Part shown: positions 62,516 to 64,000 of the stretch, one piece after another | Position numbering within the stretch: position 1 is the stretch's first letter | Layout: every line of letters starts with the position of its first letter | Source: Rhodospirillales bacterium 24-66-33 | Lineage (GTDB): Bacteria > Pseudomonadota > Alphaproteobacteria > Reyranellales > Reyranellaceae | DNA: 64,000 bases | Assembly: GCA_002281855.1 (NCBI GenBank) | Contig: NCHQ01000032.1 | Coordinates: 23,039 to 87,038 of the forward strand | Direction: 5' to 3' | Made by a program: the position numbers and the translations under genes | Notes under the pieces: generated by a model | Told to the model about the DNA's origin: nothing | The model's database searches: none | Seen by the model: the letters and a program-made list of their open reading frames with translations, nothing else

Positions 62516-63444
62516 GCATCCCCATGAGCATGACCCCACAAGCTGAGACGCCCCGCCGCCTCGTCGACATGGAGTTCCGGCCGGGCGACCTGCCGCCCGC
62601 TGACGCACCGTCGCTCGACGAGGCGCTGCCCGAGGTCACGACGCGCCCGCCCGCGATCCGCTGGCCGGCGAAGCTGGCGCTGGGCTCGGCCGGTCTCCTG
62701 CTGCTGCTCTTCGTCGTGGACGGCGCGGTCTCGCTGCTGCGCAGCGCGATCGAGCAGGGCAGCCTGCTCGACCTCGCGCAGTTCGCCGTGCTCGTGGCCC
62801 TCGTCGGCTCGACGCTGTGGCTGCTGGCCGGCCAGGCCCGCGCCTATGCGCGGCTCAAGTCGGCGGAACGCGCGCGCGAGCTGGCCGAGCATCTGGCGCG
62901 GCTGGGCGGCGTCGGCAGCGGCGGCCGGCTGGTCGGCGTCCTCGACGCGCTCTACGCCGGCAATCCCGAGGTGCGCGGCAAGCTGGGCGCCGTCTCGGCC
63001 GCGCTGCAGCCGCAGCACACCGACGCCGACGTGATCGATCTTCTCAACCGCGAGATCTTCGTGCCGATGGACCGGCGGGCCGACGACCGCATCCAGCGCG
63101 CCGCGCTGCGCGCCAGCCTGGGCGTCGCCGCCTGTCCGCACCCCGCGCTCGACGCGCTGGTCGTGCTGGGCATCAGCGTCGCGCTGGTCAAGGACCTGAT
63201 GCAGATCTACGGCCTGCGCCACAGCGCGCGCGCCGTCTGGCGCATCATCTCGCACGTCCTGTTCTCGGCCTCCTCGACCGCCGTCATGAGCACAGTCGTC
63301 GAGTTCGCGATGAAGGCCGCCCAGGACCGCCTCGCCGCCGCCGTCGTCGGCACCGCCGGCGAAGCCCTGGTCGTCGCCCGCCGCACCTTCGCGCTCGGCA
63401 TGCTGGCCAAGGAGGAGATCCGGCCTCTGCCGGCGCCGCGGTGA
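62512..63444 (+). CDS. ycjF: YcjF-like (DUF697) membrane protein
   Basis: A 310-residue protein with two membrane helices at about 55-75 and 85-105 (LALGSAGLLLLLFVVDGAVS, FAVLVALVGSTLWLLAGQAR), then a helical C-terminal DUF697 domain (ALDALVVLGISVALVKDLMQ, YGLRHSARAVWRI). The partner YcjX is encoded upstream. Start GTG 62512 overlaps its stop; ATG 62524 is a possible alternative. Confidence 0.82.
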   Translation: MSIPMSMTPQAETPRRLVDMEFRPGDLPPADAPSLDEALPEVTTRPPAIRWPAKLALGSAGLLLLLFVVDGAVSLLRSAIEQGSLLDLAQFAVLVALVGSTLWLLAGQARAYARLKSAERARELAEHLARLGGVGSGGRLVGVLDALYAGNPEVRGKLGAVSAALQPQHTDADVIDLLNREIFVPMDRRADDRIQRAALRASLGVAACPHPALDALVVLGISVALVKDLMQIYGLRHSARAVWRIISHVLFSASSTAVMSTVVEFAMKAAQDRLAAAVVGTAGEALVVARRTFALGMLAKEEIRPLPAPR

Positions 63445-63470
63445 TATGATCGCGTGAGTGGAGGAGCGAC

Positions 63471-63866
63471 GTGCCCATCGAATTCAGGCCCATGCTGCGG
63501 CTCGATACGACCTACGGTCATTGCGACGAGCTGAAGATCGAGTTCCGTGAGATGGATCTGATCGCCACCGTTCAGTACTACCGCACGGCCGGCACCTTCA
63601 TCAGGACCTTCACCTTCGGTTTCGTGCAGGCACACAGCCTCTATTCGGACATGCTGATGCCCCTCACGGCGCGGCACTGCATCGATCAATTGTGTGAAGT
63701 CGTCGGTTCCGAATGGGTGGAACGATACAAGGAGCGCGTGTCGACCGATCTTCGTGGCCTCCGCCACTATGCGGTCTACTTCACCAAATGCGGATACCTC
63801 GAAGTGCTCAGCCATCAACTCGAAGTCGGACCGGAAATCGCGTTCGCCGACCCAGCGCAAAGCTAG
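63471..63866 (+). CDS. Hypothetical protein
   Basis: A 131-residue soluble protein starting at GTG 63471 after a strong GGAGGAG site. It is mixed alpha/beta (YGHCDELKIEFREMDLIATV, LRGLRHYAVYFTKCGYLEVL) with no signal peptide. No family is recognised. It lies 26 bases from ycjF and may share its transcript. Confidence 0.5.
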   Translation: MPIEFRPMLRLDTTYGHCDELKIEFREMDLIATVQYYRTAGTFIRTFTFGFVQAHSLYSDMLMPLTARHCIDQLCEVVGSEWVERYKERVSTDLRGLRHYAVYFTKCGYLEVLSHQLEVGPEIAFADPAQS

Positions 63867-63952
63867 AGGCTAACCGTCTCGCGCTTATTTAACCCCTCAT
63901 GCTGAGAGTCTGGCCGGAAATGAATTGAATCGATTCAAGCACTTACCTCATC

Positions 63953-64000
63953 CTGAGGAGCGCCGCCCCTCGAGTACCTCGGGGTAAACTCCACGGCGCG
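63953..64000. repeat. Family C/A composite palindrome, truncated by the window end
   Basis: It starts CTCATCCTGAGGAGCG, as in the palindrome at 49278. It then carries the module CCCTCGAGTACCTCGGGGTA followed by AACTCC, found also inside the family A palindrome at 18175. The right arm lies beyond the window. Confidence 0.6.

Noticed and set aside
1..64000. tRNA, rRNA, tmRNA or integrase attachment sites
   Set aside because: No cloverleaf, conserved rRNA stretch or integrase gene could be recognised by reading; a covariance scan would be decisive.

Overview
This 64 kb window is a GC-rich bacterial chromosome segment with the gene content of an alphaproteobacterium. It carries tripartite-tricarboxylate (Bug/TctC) binding proteins, a FecI/FecR/FecA iron system with an alphaproteobacterial-type Fur box, HisKA_2-type kinase signalling, a DUF3309-like peptide, YcjX/YcjF and many REP-like palindromes. 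The style resembles Reyranella or other Rhodospirillales/Hyphomicrobiales, but the genus is inference. I found no tRNA, rRNA, CRISPR array or intact transposase.

Layout. 0-4.4 kb: a signalling locus of two overlapping receiver genes facing a sensor kinase plus low-molecular-weight phosphatase pair; both genes of that pair look broken. 4.4-18 kb: two divergent MFS transporters, a MaoC-like dehydratase, a secreted cysteine-rich protein, an RND efflux pair, a phospholipase D-like enzyme, an outer-membrane barrel, a Kv-like channel and an OxyR-like regulator. 18-21.5 kb: TerC, a shrunken copy of the channel gene's 3' end, and a lower-GC island with an Mrr-like nuclease. 21.5-24 kb: a PLP lyase and an esterase. 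24.3-30.6 kb: one very long M10 metalloprotease with 17 tandem 81-residue RTX-type repeats. 30.7-35 kb: a possible oxygenase, an RcnB-like protein, a hybrid histidine kinase and PlsY.

35-49 kb: fecIRA behind a near-perfect Fur box, a Bug protein, a YbhB protein bracketed by paired hairpins, a Tat-exported sulfatase, an EVE-HNH nuclease, lipoproteins, an SDR/HxlR divergent pair, and a damaged Bug gene. Its 3' end runs into a fragment of a reverse transcriptase that also has an internal deletion and frame change. 49-53 kb: paoABC-type periplasmic aldehyde oxidoreductase. 53-64 kb: paired small membrane proteins, a HisKA_2 kinase with receiver, a cytochrome c, a run of minus-strand genes of unknown function, and the ycjX-ycjF pair.

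Functional themes are export and efflux (RND, MFS, PlsY, PLD), iron uptake controlled by cell-surface signalling, and several degrading or transferred pieces: the broken kinase/phosphatase, the reverse-transcriptase remnant, the Mrr-like island and the EVE-HNH gene. The most notable items are the reverse-transcriptase fragment, the in-frame-deleted channel duplicate, the giant repeat protease, and the composite palindromes whose modules are shared between sites.
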